The notes beneath the pieces were generated by a model. That model saw nothing but the letters and a program-made list of their open reading frames with translations, was not told the DNA's origin and ran no database searches. DNA of 64,000 nucleotides. It comes from Bog-159 sp050008575 (GTDB taxonomy: Bacteria > Acidobacteriota > Terriglobia > Bryobacterales > Bryobacteraceae). Positions within the stretch are counted from its first letter, which is position 1; each line of letters opens with the position of its first letter. Made by a program: the position numbers and the translations under genes. Below are positions 51,021-59,271 of this stretch, in pieces. Location of the stretch: positions 18,995 through 82,994 of the forward strand of contig JBEKMJ010000024.1 in NCBI GenBank assembly GCA_050008575.1. The letters run 5' to 3'.

Positions 51021-51503
51021 ATGGCGATGGTCGGACTGATCTCGGATACACATGGATTGCTGCGTCCGGCAGCGGTGCAGGCGCTGGCGGGTTCGGACCT
51101 GATCATACACGCTGGCGATGTGGGTGCGCCCGAGATCCTGGATGCGCTGCGGGCGGTGGCGCCGGCGGTAGCGGTCAGGGGGAATGTGGACACGGGGGCA
51201 TGGGCGTCGGCGTTGCCCGCGACCGCCGTTGCCGAGGTTGGCGGCACACTCATCTACGTCCTGCACGATTTGGGCGGGCTGGATCTCGACCCGGCCGCCG
51301 CGGGGTTCGGCGTGGTGGTGTCGGGGCATTCGCATAAGCCGGCGGCCGCGCAGCGCGGGAGTGTGCTGTTCGTCAATCCGGGGAGTGCTGGGCGGCGGCG
51401 GTTCAAGCTGCCGGTGACGGTGGCGCGGCTGGACTTGCGGCGGGCGCCATGGGAAGTGAAGTTCGTCGACCTGGATGGCTCGGCAGAGCGCACCAGGTCC
51501 TGA
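51021..51503 (+). CDS. YfcE/MJ0936-type phosphodiesterase
   Basis: 160 residues. Metal motifs: GLISDTHG (residue 5), HAGDVG (about 31), RGNVDTG (about 55) and VSGHSHKP (about 96), then FVNPGSAGRRR. These bind two metal ions; relatives hydrolyse phosphodiesters. Monocistronic in appearance. The downstream 100 bases contain AT-rich DNA and iterated TGTGCA. Confidence 0.92.
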   Translation: MAMVGLISDTHGLLRPAAVQALAGSDLIIHAGDVGAPEILDALRAVAPAVAVRGNVDTGAWASALPATAVAEVGGTLIYVLHDLGGLDLDPAAAGFGVVVSGHSHKPAAAQRGSVLFVNPGSAGRRRFKLPVTVARLDLRRAPWEVKFVDLDGSAERTRS

Positions 51504-51566
51504 CAAACAAAGCCCAACTTGTTGATATATATATAACTTACTTCGTTTAACGATGGCGGCATCGGG

Positions 51567-51592
51567 TGTGCACTCTTGTGCAGGATTGTGCA
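51567..51592. repeat. Three TGTGCA iterons with 10-bp period
   Basis: TGTGCA at 51567-51572, 51577-51582 and 51587-51592, separated by CTCT and GGAT, so the copies lie on one face of the helix. Not part of a known gene. Upstream is an AT-rich stretch ATATATATA at about 51525. Confidence 0.5.
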
Positions 51593-51602
51593 ATGCGATT
51601 GG

Positions 51603-51985
51603 CTACGGAGCCACCCAGTCCCAGGCGTAAATCTCGGTAGTGGGCTACTTTAGCCCACTACCTAAATCTCCGAACCTTGAACCCGGCGCATGACCAAGGG
51701 CGAGCCATCCGGGGTGAGGCCGATCCACTGGTCGATACCGCCCGCTACGCGCTGGATGTCTTTGAGGCTGGCGACGCGCTCGCAGTGTTTGTCCGCGATA
51801 CGGATGCGGTAGATGGCGGGATCGGGCGCGAGCGGTGCATCGATGTAGATGAACTTGCCATTGTGCGACCAAGTTGGGTTGTCGCCGACTTTGCTATCGG
51901 GGAAGGTGACGAGATCGGTGGCACGGGCGGTTTGGATGTCGTATAGCACGAGCTTGGCCTGATCTCGGGTGTTACGCGTTATAGG
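51603..51985 (-). pseudogene. PD40 beta-propeller protein, C-terminal fragment interrupted by a hairpin
   Basis: The frame reads LVLYDIQTARATDL, NPTWSHNGKFIYID, PAIYRIRIADKH, GLTPDGSPLVMRRVQGSEI, the last blade of a WD40-like/PD40 propeller usually attached to Ser/Thr kinases. A hairpin word then creates a stop. Removing 35 bases (the word plus one copy of the 8-bp repeat) restores EIYAWDWVAP and a stop at 51603, matching the expected family end. The N-terminal rest of the gene is missing. Confidence 0.85.
51628..51670. repeat. Single palindromic word with 8-bp target duplication
   Basis: A perfect 12-bp inverted repeat GGTAGTGGGCTA (51636-51647), loop CTT, and its complement (51651-51662). 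It is flanked on both sides by TAAATCTC (51628-51635 and 51663-51670). Removal of the word and one flank restores the host reading frame, so the sequence is an insertion and the flanks are a target-site duplication. Confidence 0.88.
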
Positions 51986-52075
51986 GCGCTATGTCACTTC
52001 CCGACCGGTCGTGTCGCCTCCCGTCGCTTGTTCGGGACGGGCGCGGCGGGCTACAAAGCCAGATGAGGAGTCCCA

Positions 52076-52475
52076 ATGCACAACGCTACCAACATCCTCT
52101 TTTCCGCGGCATTCAAACGGGTCGGCATACCGGCCCAGCTTCTCGATCTGGTTGCGCCCGGTGTCCTCACTCCGTGCACATCGGACGCAATCATGGCCGA
52201 GTATTTGGACGTGCCGGCCCAGTTCTCCGGCCGTATGCCGCCCGCGCACGAGAGGTCTTGGAGTTAATGGCGAAATTCGCAGTACATGTCGCCCCTACCC
52301 AAAAGCTCTCCCTCTGTTCCGATTGGGACGACGATTGTTTTCTTGAATGCGCATTGGCAGCGGAAGCGCGTATGTCGTGACCGGCAATGTTCGGCACTTT
52401 CCCAAGGATTATGGCGCCGTCGCCATCGTTACTCCGCGTCAACGGCTCCAGCGTCTCGTAGCCGGCCGGTCGTAA
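52076..52475 (+). pseudogene. PIN-domain toxin (COG1569-like), two frameshifts
   Basis: From ATG 52076 with GAGGAG upstream: NATNILFSAAFKRVG, TPCTSDAIMAEYLDV (frame of 52076), then RPYAARAREVLELMAKF and SDWDDDCFLECALAAEA (frame of 51991), then AYVVTGNVRHFPKDYGAVAIVTPRQRLQRL (third frame). Acidic PIN residues DDD and the TGNxRHF motif are present. PIN toxins cleave RNA. Two shifts make it inactive. No antitoxin gene adjoins. Confidence 0.85.
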
Positions 52476-52483
52476 GGCTCACC

Positions 52484-52569
52484 TCTAGGGCGAGCTTCGC
52501 TGGCCTGCGCTGCCAGGAGTAGCAGCGCGGCAGGCAGGGGCCGGCAGGGCGGCAGGGTGCCTGCGCCAC
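52484..52569. repeat. Palindromic-word repeat cluster R17
   Basis: Reads, in the opposite direction, as the same composite as R18 (GTGGCGCAGG, CACCCTGCC, GCAGCGCGGC, GCGAGCGAAGCTCGCC), interrupted by an extra GGCCGGC stretch. It separates the PIN remnant from tig. Confidence 0.8.
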
Positions 52570-52612
52570 GATGTTATGATGGGGGCTTAGTTCGATTCCG
52601 AGGTAAATCCCA

Positions 52613-53878
52613 TTGGCTTCAGTAGAAAGTTGCAAGCAGACCCTGGAAATAACCGTGCCTGTCGAGGAGGTAGAGGCTGAAACCGGCAGGGCAGTGGTCA
52701 AGGTCCAGCAGCGCGCGAAGTTGCCGGGTTTCCGGCCCGGAAAGGCGCCCGCCTCCATCATTCGCCAGCATTTTGCAGGCGATATCCGGAAACAGGTGCT
52801 GGATAGTCTGATCCCAAAATACCTGCACAACCGGTTCGAGGCGGAAGACCTGAAAGTGGTCGGTCAGCCCGAAATCACCGATGTACACCTGGAGGCCGGC
52901 GAGCCGTTGCGTTTCAAGGCCGAATTCGAAGTCGTGCCGCAGGTCGAGCTGCAGGACTACAAGGGACTCACTGTGAAGTATCACGATCCGGAAATCACCG
53001 ACGCAGACGTGGACAAGCGCATCGAGGAACTGCGGCATACCAAAGCCGACTTCGTGAACGAAGATCCGCGGCCGCTGCAGGATGGCGACTTCGCGGTGCT
53101 GTCGCTTGAAAGCTTGAGCCCCGTGGAAGGCCCGCCGGTGAAGAACGAAGAGATGACGCTGGAAGTGGGCGGCGGCGATACGCTCGAAGACTTCAGCGAA
53201 CAACTGCGCGGCATGAGTCCCGGCGAGGAAAAGGAGTTCGACGTTCACTATCCCGAAGATTACGGCCAGGCCAAGCTGTCCGGGAAGACCGTGCGCTTCC
53301 GGGCGCAGGTGAAGGGTGTGCGGCGGAAGGAACTGCCGGAGATCAACGACGAATTCGCACAGGATCTGGGCGACTACCGCACGGTGGACGAACTGCGCGA
53401 AGCCGTGCGCAAATCGCTGTTCGGGCAGCGCCAGTTCGAGGCGCAGCAGGAGGCCAAGACTCAACTGGTGGATAAGCTGGTGGACCTGCACGATTTTCCA
53501 GTGCCGCAGGCCTTTGTCGATACGCAGATCAAGAACCGCATGGAGCAACTCATCCGCGCGATGGCGGAGCAGGGCAAGGACGTCGCCTCGCTCAAGCTGG
53601 ACTGGAAGAAGGTAAAAGAAAGCCAGCAGGACAAGGCGCAGCGCGAGGTGAAAGCTTCCATGCTGCTATCGCGGATCGCGGAGCGGGAGGCCATCGCGCC
53701 CACGCGCGACGAGGTGGACAAGGAAGTGGAGCGCGTCGCCCGGCAGCAGCGCGAACCGTTCGCCGCCGTACGCTTGCGGTTTGAGAAGGATGGGACGCTG
53801 GGCCGCATCGCTTCGCATATTCAGACGGAGAAAACGCTCAGTTTCCTGTTTGAGCACGCCGGAAAGACAGAGGAATAG
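52613..53878 (+). CDS. tig: Trigger factor
   Basis: 421 residues. Ribosome-bound chaperone with an N-terminal ribosome-binding domain (LPGFRPGKAPASII, residues 37-50), a PPIase domain (about 150-240, LQDGDFAVLSLES, DGKTVRFRAQV-type) and a C-terminal chaperone domain (about 245-420). TTG start at 52613 with CGAGGTAA upstream. In most bacteria clpP and clpX follow; here clpX follows but clpP does not. Confidence 0.95.
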   Translation: MASVESCKQTLEITVPVEEVEAETGRAVVKVQQRAKLPGFRPGKAPASIIRQHFAGDIRKQVLDSLIPKYLHNRFEAEDLKVVGQPEITDVHLEAGEPLRFKAEFEVVPQVELQDYKGLTVKYHDPEITDADVDKRIEELRHTKADFVNEDPRPLQDGDFAVLSLESLSPVEGPPVKNEEMTLEVGGGDTLEDFSEQLRGMSPGEEKEFDVHYPEDYGQAKLSGKTVRFRAQVKGVRRKELPEINDEFAQDLGDYRTVDELREAVRKSLFGQRQFEAQQEAKTQLVDKLVDLHDFPVPQAFVDTQIKNRMEQLIRAMAEQGKDVASLKLDWKKVKESQQDKAQREVKASMLLSRIAEREAIAPTRDEVDKEVERVARQQREPFAAVRLRFEKDGTLGRIASHIQTEKTLSFLFEHAGKTEE

Positions 53879-53883
53879 ATCCC

Positions 53884-54243
53884 ATGAAATGGCTATTGTG
53901 TTTACTGGCGATATTCGCCGTTACCGCTTCCGCCGCCGATATTAGCGGCAATTGGAAGGGAACCGCTGAAACGCCCAACGGTACGGTGGAGAGAACGTTC
54001 GTTTTCAAGGTGGACGGCCACAAGCTGACGGGTGAAACGAACAGCGCCCGGTTTGGCAAGTCGACGATTGAAGATGGCAAGGTGGATGGGGACGACGTTT
54101 CGTTCACCCTGACGGTAAACGTGCAGGGCACCGAAGGAAAGGTCGTCTACAAGGGCAAGGTGGACGGCGACACGATCAAGTTCACGGTGGAGCTGCAGGC
54201 CCTCGGGCAGACCTTGGAAATGACCGCCAAGCGCGTTCCGTGA
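53884..54243 (+). CDS. Small secreted beta-rich protein
   Basis: 119 residues with a signal peptide (CLLAIFAVTASAAD). Mature part DISGNWKGTAETPNGTVERTFVFKVDGHKLTG, SFTLTV, GKVDGDTIKFTVEL has the alternating pattern of a small lipocalin-like barrel. The family is widespread in Acidobacteriota and unstudied. It starts 5 bases after tig. Confidence 0.78.
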   Translation: MKWLLCLLAIFAVTASAADISGNWKGTAETPNGTVERTFVFKVDGHKLTGETNSARFGKSTIEDGKVDGDDVSFTLTVNVQGTEGKVVYKGKVDGDTIKFTVELQALGQTLEMTAKRVP

Positions 54244-54248
54244 GCGTC

Positions 54249-54320
54249 GTGGGGCGGCGCCATGCGCCGCCGTCCTGTGGAGGGCGGGCTTGAGCCCGCG
54301 CGGGGCTTAAGCCCCGCCGC
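54249..54320. repeat. Palindromic-word repeat cluster R19
   Basis: GTGGGGCGGCGCC-ATG word, then GGGCGGGCTTGAGCCCGC and CGGGGCTTAAGCCCCG words (the last two as in R3 and R22). Confidence 0.85.
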
Positions 54321-54351
54321 AGCGCCGTTTTCACAATCCGAAGGGTGTCGC

Positions 54352-54582
54352 ATGAGCATCGTCGAACAAGATCCGCCGGAATGGGAAGACTTTGAAGCGG
54401 CAGCCAAAAGACCGCTTGATCAACACCTTCGAAATTCGTTTATCAAAACGTACAAGCCCGTTCTCGACGATGCGGATTACCGCTCCTTCGACACCATGGA
54501 AGAGTATCGCCAATGGCGCAAAGACAACCTGCCCGCATGGCTCGGATACAACCGGGATCAGCCCTTGCCCGGGTTTTCGTAG
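54352..54582 (+). CDS. Small hypothetical protein
   Basis: 76 residues, ATG at 54352, which is the first start after the repeat. Acidic-basic composition (EQDPPEWEDFEAAAKRPLDQHL) with aromatic C-terminus. No family recognised. It stands between tig and clpX, where clpP usually lies, but it is not a ClpP. Confidence 0.55.
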   Translation: MSIVEQDPPEWEDFEAAAKRPLDQHLRNSFIKTYKPVLDDADYRSFDTMEEYRQWRKDNLPAWLGYNRDQPLPGFS

Positions 54583-54702
54583 TCTGCGCGGACGATCCGC
54601 CGCCTATGCGCCGCTACGCCCCACTAGAATTGTGACTTCAGAAGCCGAATTGTTTCACTTCCCACCACGAATACTTCAAAGACCGGCAGAATTCGCAGGA
54701 CA

Positions 54703-54761
54703 GCGGGGCTTAAGCCCCACGCGGGACAAATCCCGCCCCACAGGGTGGGCCTAAACCCGCC
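54703..54761. repeat. Palindromic words R20
   Basis: CGGGGCTTAAGCCCC, GCGGGACAAATCCCGC and GGGTGGGCCTAAACCCGCC words before clpX. Confidence 0.8.
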
Positions 54762-54878
54762 AGTACTTTTTCCAGTTGCAGAGCACATTGCCTAAACCAC
54801 CGTCTTGGGGTGATAATAGGATTGAACCCACTCTTCCACCCCGGAGGCGGGAGACGTGCATACCCTGGAGGCGACTGC

Positions 54879-56147
54879 GTGAAGCGTGCCGGATCCGATG
54901 AGGCCCTGCGATGTTCATTCTGCCACAAAAGCCAAGATGTAGTTGGGAAGCTCATCTCATCCCCCAGTGATTACCCGCGAGCGTACATCTGCGATGAATG
55001 CATCGCGGTGTGCAACTCGATTTTGGACGACGATAAGGTCGACCAGCCTTCCGGGATGCCCCACAAGATCCCGAAGCCCCTGGAAGTAAAAGAGCACCTG
55101 GACCAGTACGTCATCGGCCAGGAGGCCACCAAGAAGAAGCTGGCGGTGGCTGTCTACAACCATTGCAAGCGCATCCATATGAACCGGATGAGGAACTCCG
55201 ACGTGGAGCTTTCCAAATCCAACATCTTGCTGATCGGCCCCACCGGTACCGGCAAGACGCTCATGGCGCAAACCCTGGCTCGGATTCTGGACGTGCCGTT
55301 CGCCATCGTGGACGCCACTACCCTGACCGAGGCCGGCTACGTGGGCGAGGATGTCGAAAACATCATCCTGAAACTTCTGCAGGCGGCCGATGGGGACGTC
55401 CAGCGGTGCCAGCAGGGCATCATCTACATCGACGAGATCGACAAGATCTGCCGCAAGGACGAGAACCCGTCCATCACCCGCGATGTTTCGGGCGAGGGTG
55501 TGCAGCAGGCCCTGCTGAAGATCCTGGAAGGCACCATCGCCAATGTGCCGCCCCAGGGCGGGCGCAAACATCCGCACCAGGAGTTCACGCCTGTGGATAC
55601 CACCAATATCCTGTTCATCTGCGGCGGCGCTTTCGTGGGGCTGGAGAAGGTGATCGGGCGGCGCGTGGGCAAAAAGTCCATGGGGTTCCTGCCCGAAGAA
55701 GAGAAAAACCGCAAGACCATCGATATCGGCGGTCATCGGGATATCGATCTGCTGGCCCAGGCGCAGCCGCAGGATTTGATCAAGTTCGGGTTCATCCCGG
55801 AATTTATCGGAAGGCTGCCGGTGAACGCGGTCCTCGAAGAACTGGACAAGGACTCCCTGGTGCAGATTCTGACCCGGCCCAAGAACGCCATCGTCCGGCA
55901 GTATCAGAAGCTTTTTGAATTTGAGAACGTGCGGCTGAAGTTCAGCGACGACGCCCTGGAGGCGATAGCCGATTTGGCCCTGGAACGTAAAGTGGGAGCG
56001 CGCGGCCTTCGCATGATCCTGGAAGACCTGATGCTGGACTTGATGTATTACCTCCCCTCGTACAAGAAAGTAAAAGAGTTCCTGGTCACCAAAGAGATGG
56101 TGCTTTCCCAGAAGATCAGCCTTACACTATTAGAAAAGGCCGGCTAA
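54879..56147 (+). CDS. clpX: ATP-dependent protease ATPase subunit ClpX
   Basis: 422 residues from GTG 54879, preceded by GGAG at 54867-54870. N-terminal zinc domain CSFCHKSQ and CDECIAVC, Walker A GPTGTGKT (about residue 116), Walker B IIYIDEIDK, sensor-region GFIPEFIGRLP, and RKHPHQEFTPVDT. ClpX unfolds substrates for ClpP. The start at 54810 would add repeat-encoded residues. Confidence 0.97.
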   Translation: MKRAGSDEALRCSFCHKSQDVVGKLISSPSDYPRAYICDECIAVCNSILDDDKVDQPSGMPHKIPKPLEVKEHLDQYVIGQEATKKKLAVAVYNHCKRIHMNRMRNSDVELSKSNILLIGPTGTGKTLMAQTLARILDVPFAIVDATTLTEAGYVGEDVENIILKLLQAADGDVQRCQQGIIYIDEIDKICRKDENPSITRDVSGEGVQQALLKILEGTIANVPPQGGRKHPHQEFTPVDTTNILFICGGAFVGLEKVIGRRVGKKSMGFLPEEEKNRKTIDIGGHRDIDLLAQAQPQDLIKFGFIPEFIGRLPVNAVLEELDKDSLVQILTRPKNAIVRQYQKLFEFENVRLKFSDDALEAIADLALERKVGARGLRMILEDLMLDLMYYLPSYKKVKEFLVTKEMVLSQKISLTLLEKAG

Positions 56148-56223
56148 GCCAGCCAGCGCGCTTTTGCGCCAAGCCTGCCCACCCGGCTACGGCGCGCCAG
56201 TAGCGAAACCCTTGCGGAGAAAC

Positions 56224-58635
56224 ATGCTTACGATAAAGGAAAAATCGGATACAAAACGTTTGCCGATGATGCCCATTCGGGATGTGGTGATCTTCCCGTA
56301 CATGATGACCCCCTTCGTGGTGGGGCGCGAATCCAGTGTGCGGGCGCTCGAAGAGGCCATGGCCGGAGACAAGAAAATCTTCCTGGCCACCCAGCACGAC
56401 GCCTCCATCGACGAGCCCAAGCCGAATGAGATTTACACCGTCGGCACGGTTGTCAACATCGTGCAGAGCCTGAAGCTGCCGGACGGGAACATTAAGGTGC
56501 TGGTGGAAGGCGTGGAGCGCGCCAAGGTTTTTTCCATCACCGACGAGGAAGGGTTTTTCCGCGCCGTGGTGCGCACCTTCAATTTCAAAGTGGAAGCCGG
56601 CCCGCAGCTCGACGCGCTCACCAGCCGGGTGACGACGCTGTTCGAGCAATACGTCAAGCTCAGCCAGAACCTGAACTATGAAACCATGATCGCCGCCATC
56701 CGCGTGGACGATGCCGGCAAGCTGGCCGACACGGTGGGCGCCAATCTGCAGTTGACCATTGAGGAAAAGCAGGAACTGCTCGAAATCTTCGATCCCGTGG
56801 ACCGCCTCACCCGCGTGGCGGAGATGCTGGATATCGAAATCGAAAAACTGAACGTCGACCGCACCATTCAGGGCCGCGTGAAGCGCCAGATGGAAAAGGC
56901 GCAGAAAGAGTATTACCTCAACGAGAAGATCAAGGCTATCCAGAAGGAACTCGGCCGCGGCGAAAAGAGCGAAATCGATGAATTGAAAAAGCGCATCGAG
57001 ACGGCCGGCATGACCAAGGACGCGCTCGATAAGGCCATGGCGGAGCTCAAGCGGCTGGAAAACATGCCACCCATGTCCGCCGAGTCCACCGTATCGCGCA
57101 ACTATCTCGACTGGCTGCTAGCGGTGCCGTGGAAGAAAAAATCCAAGGAAATCCGCGATCTGAAGTTCGCCGAGCAGGTGCTCGAGTCCGACCATTATGG
57201 CCTGGAAAAAATCAAAGAGCGCATCCTGGAATTCCTGGCGGTGCGCCGCCTGGTGAAGAATCCCAAAGGTTCCATCCTCTGCTTCGTGGGACCTCCCGGA
57301 GTGGGCAAAACCTCGTTGGGCATGTCCATCGCCAAGGCCACCGGCCGCAAGTTTGTGCGCATGTCGCTGGGCGGGGTGCGGGACGAGGCCGAGATTCGCG
57401 GCCATCGCCGCACTTATATTGGCGCGCTTCCCGGCCAGGTGATCCAGATGATGAAGAAGGCCGGCACCCGCAATCCCGTCTTCATGCTGGACGAAGTGGA
57501 AAAAATGTCCATGGACTTCCGCGGCGACCCCTCCGCCGCCCTGCTCGAAGTGCTGGATCCCGAGCAGAATTTTATGTTTGTTGACCACTACCTCGATGTG
57601 GAGTATGATCTGAGTCAGGTCTTCTTCATCGCGACGGCCAACGTTCTGCATACGATTCCGCCCGCCTTGCAGGACCGGATGGAGGTCATCCGGCTTTCCG
57701 GCTACACCGAATATGAGAAGCTGGAGATCGCCAAGCGTTTCCTGGTCCGCAAACAGATGGAGCAGACTGGATTGTCGGGCGACGACATCGAGTTTTCAGA
57801 CGAGGGGTTGCAGGGGCTGATTCAATATTATTCGCGCGAGGCCGGCGTCCGGAACCTGGAGCGGGAAATCGGCAACGTTTGCCGGAAGATGGCGCGCAAA
57901 GTGGTGAACGCGCAAAGCGCCAAAGATAAGAAGCGCGCCGACAAGATCGTGATTAGCGGCGAGAACCTGCCGGATCTGCTGGGTCCGCACCGCTTCCGCG
58001 ATCTGGTGGCGGAAAAGAAGAACGAAATCGGCGCGGCCGTCGGTTTGGCGTGGACCGAAGTAGGCGGCCAGATCCTGACCACCGAAGCCACGCTGATGGA
58101 AGGGAAAGGGAAACTGACGATTACCGGCAAGCTGGGCGAGGTGATGCAGGAGTCCGCGCAGGCGGCTATGAGTTACATCCGGTCCAGGGCGCACCAGTTC
58201 GGGCTTCCTCGGGATTTCTACCGGAACCTGGATGTGCACGTGCACATCCCCGAAGGCGCCATTCCCAAGGATGGACCGTCGGCTGGGATCACCATGGCCA
58301 CTACCATCTGCAGCGCGCTGACCCGGATTCCGGTGCGCGGCGATGTGGCCATGACGGGTGAGATCACGTTGCGGGGCAAAGTTCTGGGCATCGGAGGGTT
58401 GAAGGAGAAGTTGCTGGCGGCCCACCGCCATGGGATCAACGAGGCCATCGTACCGCGGGATAATGAGAAGGACCTGCCGGAAATCCCGGAAAATATTCGC
58501 AACGAAATGAAGATCCATTTCGTCGAGTCGATGGACGAGGTTCTTAAGATCGCTCTGGAGCGGGCAATTGTGGCGTTGCCCATGCCGCCGGGTGTGGATG
58601 TCGCCGCCCAGCCGGAAGAAGTTGTCGCGCACTAG
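56224..58635 (+). CDS. lon: ATP-dependent Lon protease
   Basis: 803 residues from ATG 56224, with GGAGAA just upstream. N-terminal substrate-binding domain, then coiled coil, then AAA+ module with GPPGVGKT (about residue 359) and VFMLDEVEKM, then the serine-lysine protease domain: Ser in IPKDGPSAGIT (about 681) and Lys in GIGGLKEKLLAAHR (about 724). The stop TAG coincides with the first bases of R21. Confidence 0.98.
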   Translation: MLTIKEKSDTKRLPMMPIRDVVIFPYMMTPFVVGRESSVRALEEAMAGDKKIFLATQHDASIDEPKPNEIYTVGTVVNIVQSLKLPDGNIKVLVEGVERAKVFSITDEEGFFRAVVRTFNFKVEAGPQLDALTSRVTTLFEQYVKLSQNLNYETMIAAIRVDDAGKLADTVGANLQLTIEEKQELLEIFDPVDRLTRVAEMLDIEIEKLNVDRTIQGRVKRQMEKAQKEYYLNEKIKAIQKELGRGEKSEIDELKKRIETAGMTKDALDKAMAELKRLENMPPMSAESTVSRNYLDWLLAVPWKKKSKEIRDLKFAEQVLESDHYGLEKIKERILEFLAVRRLVKNPKGSILCFVGPPGVGKTSLGMSIAKATGRKFVRMSLGGVRDEAEIRGHRRTYIGALPGQVIQMMKKAGTRNPVFMLDEVEKMSMDFRGDPSAALLEVLDPEQNFMFVDHYLDVEYDLSQVFFIATANVLHTIPPALQDRMEVIRLSGYTEYEKLEIAKRFLVRKQMEQTGLSGDDIEFSDEGLQGLIQYYSREAGVRNLEREIGNVCRKMARKVVNAQSAKDKKRADKIVISGENLPDLLGPHRFRDLVAEKKNEIGAAVGLAWTEVGGQILTTEATLMEGKGKLTITGKLGEVMQESAQAAMSYIRSRAHQFGLPRDFYRNLDVHVHIPEGAIPKDGPSAGITMATTICSALTRIPVRGDVAMTGEITLRGKVLGIGGLKEKLLAAHRHGINEAIVPRDNEKDLPEIPENIRNEMKIHFVESMDEVLKIALERAIVALPMPPGVDVAAQPEEVVAH

Positions 58636-58676
58636 TGGGGCAGGCTCGTAGCCTGCGGCGGCCTCGTAGGCCGCCT
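58635..58676. repeat. Palindromic words R21
   Basis: GTGGGGCAGG, AGGCT-CGT-AGCCT and GGCGGCCT-CGT-AGGCCGCC words, starting at the lon stop codon and preceding engB. Confidence 0.85.
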
Positions 58677-58686
58677 TTGACCAATT

Positions 58687-59271
58687 TTGGTAATCGACAG
58701 CACTTTTGTAACATCCTCGGCGAAGCCGGAACAGTTCCCCTCTGACGGCTTGCCCGAGATCGCTTTCTTAGGGAGAAGTAACGTAGGGAAGTCCAGCCTG
58801 ATTAACGCCCTGCTTGGGTACAAAGGTGGGCGCAAAGGGCTGGCTTTCACCAGTAGCACTCCGGGTCGCACGCAAACGCTCAACTTTTACCGAATCAAAG
58901 GATCGATGTATTTCGTCGATCTGCCCGGGTACGGTTACACCCGGGTGCCCAAAGATTTGGCCGGGCAATGGCAGGAGCTGATCGAAGGCTATTTGTTAAC
59001 CAGACGGACTTTGGATCTTTCCTTTCTGGTCCTGGACGCTCGCAGGGGCTGGATGGACCGGGATTTGCAACTCAAGCAATGGCTCGAGCTTCACAACCGG
59101 CGGTACCAGGTGATCGCCACAAAGACAGATAAGTTGAATCAATCGGAACAATGGCAGGGTCTGGCGTCCATCCGCAAGGAGCACGTCGAACCGCTGCCGT
59201 TCTCGGCCTCCACCGGCCGGGGAGTGAGGGAAATTTGGCAAGCGATAACGAAAACACTCCAGACGCGGTAA
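58687..59271 (+). CDS. engB: Ribosome biogenesis GTPase EngB (YsxC)
   Basis: 194 residues. P-loop GRSNVGKSS (residues 30-38), the switch motif FVDLPGYGYTRVP (about 76-88), and base-recognition TKTDKLN (about 145). EngB helps assemble the large ribosomal subunit. TTG at 58687 is the apparent start; a precise start is not fixed because no clear Shine-Dalgarno lies before it. Overlaps rho by 37 bases. Confidence 0.93.
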   Translation: MVIDSTFVTSSAKPEQFPSDGLPEIAFLGRSNVGKSSLINALLGYKGGRKGLAFTSSTPGRTQTLNFYRIKGSMYFVDLPGYGYTRVPKDLAGQWQELIEGYLLTRRTLDLSFLVLDARRGWMDRDLQLKQWLELHNRRYQVIATKTDKLNQSEQWQGLASIRKEHVEPLPFSASTGRGVREIWQAITKTLQTR

